From assembly GCA_031423155.1 (NCBI GenBank), contig JANPEZ010000019.1, positions 1 through 9,017 of the forward strand: DNA of 9,017 nt, read 5' to 3'. Made by a program: the position numbers and the translations under genes. The notes beneath the pieces were generated by a model. The model saw nothing but the letters and a program-made list of their open reading frames with translations. It did not search any database and was not told where the DNA came from. Of this stretch, positions 8,136 to 9,017 are shown one piece after another (the first letter of the stretch is position 1; each line of letters opens with the position of its first letter). This DNA is from JANPEZ01 sp031423155 (GTDB lineage Bacteria; Actinomycetota; UBA4738; HRBIN12).

Positions 8136-9017
8136 CCGCTCTCCCGGATGCGCTCCATCGCCTCGTCACCGAGCATCCAGACGTCCCCGCAGCCGAGCGT
8201 GATCACGAGGTCGCCCGCCTGAACCTCCCCACTGAGGAATCTTGCGACTTCGGCTCGGTGAGGACAGTAGACGACGCGTTTCCCGGGCGCCGAGTCGGTG
8301 ATGCCCTTCACGATCAACTCTCCGGTGACCCCTGGGATGGGGTCTTGTCCCGCTCCGTAGACATCGGTAACGACTATGAGATCGGCCTCAAGAAGGCTGG
8401 AACCGAGTTCTCGCCAGAGTGCCTTTGTCCGCGAGTACCGGTGCGGTTGAAAGACCGCGACGAGACGACGGGGGGCCATCCTCCTCGCCACCTCCAGCGT
8501 GACGGCGAGTTCGGTCGGCACATGGCCGTAGTCATCGAAGAACTCGGCCCCTCCGGCGCTTCCTCGCCACTCGAACCGGCGATGCACGCCCGCGAACTCG
8601 CCCAGAGCCCTTCCGGCCGCGGCGGGATCAACCCCGGCCAGCCAGCTCGTCGTCAGCGCCGCCGTCGCATCCAGAAGATTGTGTGCGCCGTCGACCCGAA
8701 GGTTCAGGGCAACTTCGGCGCCTGCGATGCTGACTCGCCCCACGGCGCCTCCGGGGCCGGCCGATACGACCGTTAGTCCGACATCGTTCTTCGGATCCGT
8801 CCCGTAGGTCGTTGCGTCGACCCCCCCGGCAAGGGTGAGCGAACGATGGACGGCGGGGTCGTCGCCGTAGACCACAGACTTGGAGCAGCGGGCAAGGAAC
8901 GCCGCGAAGGCTTCCTCGATCTCGTCGCGGCCTCGCGTATAGAAGTCGACGTGGTCGACCTCGATGTTGGTAACCACACCTATCTCTGGACGGAACAGCA
9001 GGAACGAGCCGTCGCTC
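8132..9017 (-). CDS. murC: UDP-N-acetylmuramate--L-alanine ligase, C-terminal part (5' partial)
   Basis: ATP-dependent Mur ligase that adds L-alanine to UDP-MurNAc, the first residue of the peptidoglycan stem peptide; cytoplasmic. The last 294 residues are visible; the frame is open to the window edge (SDGSFLLFRPEIG precedes the in-frame GTG at 8977, which is internal). About 165 residues, with the GKT ATP-binding loop, are off the window. Seen in order: VVTNIEVDHVDFY, GAHNLLDATAAL, HRRFEWRG, DDYGHVPTE, AVFQPHRYSRT and TDVYGAGQDPIPG, typical of MurC rather than MurD, MurE or MurF. Odd points: the HNxxN motif has Asp in place of the second Asn (GAT at 8671-8669), and the C-terminal GAGD block reads GCGDVW. 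The stop overlaps the murB start by 4 bp. Confidence 0.96.
   Translation of the reverse strand, partial: SDGSFLLFRPEIGVVTNIEVDHVDFYTRGRDEIEEAFAAFLARCSKSVVYGDDPAVHRSLTLAGGVDATTYGTDPKNDVGLTVVSAGPGGAVGRVSIAGAEVALNLRVDGAHNLLDATAALTTSWLAGVDPAAAGRALGEFAGVHRRFEWRGSAGGAEFFDDYGHVPTELAVTLEVARRMAPRRLVAVFQPHRYSRTKALWRELGSSLLEADLIVVTDVYGAGQDPIPGVTGELIVKGITDSAPGKRVVYCPHRAEVARFLSGEVQAGDLVITLGCGDVWMLGDEAMERIRESG

Overview
This 9 kb window is high-GC chromosomal DNA carrying the division end of a dcw (division and cell wall) cluster, next to a convergent isoleucyl-tRNA synthetase gene. The minus-strand order is murC, murB, ftsQ, ftsZ, yggS/PLPBP, sepF, yggT, divIVA. There is no ftsA between ftsQ and ftsZ. SepF and a DivIVA/Wag31-type protein are present, and IleS appears to be of the long-zinc/DUF5915 type. 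Together these point to an actinobacterium (Actinomycetota). Proteins such as MurC (N to D in its HNxxN motif) and PLPBP are divergent enough to suggest a less-studied lineage, but this is inference; I cannot place it below phylum.

Layout. Positions 2-2566 (+) are the last 854 residues of ileS, whose N-terminus with the HIGH motif lies outside the window. Positions 9017-2547 (-) form one co-directional block. The 5'-truncated murC overlaps murB by 4 bp (ATGA), and murB overlaps ftsQ by 11 bp. A 207-bp spacer (6287-6493) follows ftsQ and holds a good sigma-70-type promoter, inverted and tandem repeats and a hairpin beside the ftsZ ribosome binding site, so ftsZ probably has its own regulated promoter. 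ftsZ is followed by a 157-bp non-coding spacer (4979-5134) with two strong inverted repeats, which may work as a terminator, attenuator or processing element. yggS, sepF, yggT and divIVA follow with gaps of 9, 26 and 13 bp. The last minus-strand frame is an apparently uncatalogued two-membrane-segment mini-protein just downstream of divIVA. It has a ribosome binding site but an AAG triplet where the start codon should be, and its end overlaps the end of ileS.

How the genes work together. MurC and MurB make UDP-MurNAc-L-Ala precursors for peptidoglycan. FtsZ forms the cytokinetic ring, SepF anchors it to the membrane in place of FtsA, and FtsQ is part of the FtsQLB divisome-regulating complex. 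DivIVA/Wag31 organises polar or septal wall growth, and YggT is a small membrane protein that usually travels with these genes. PLPBP keeps pyridoxal phosphate balanced. The main content is conserved housekeeping. The less ordinary signals are in the spacers and in the small membrane ORF; I see no mobile element, CRISPR array, phage gene or defence system.
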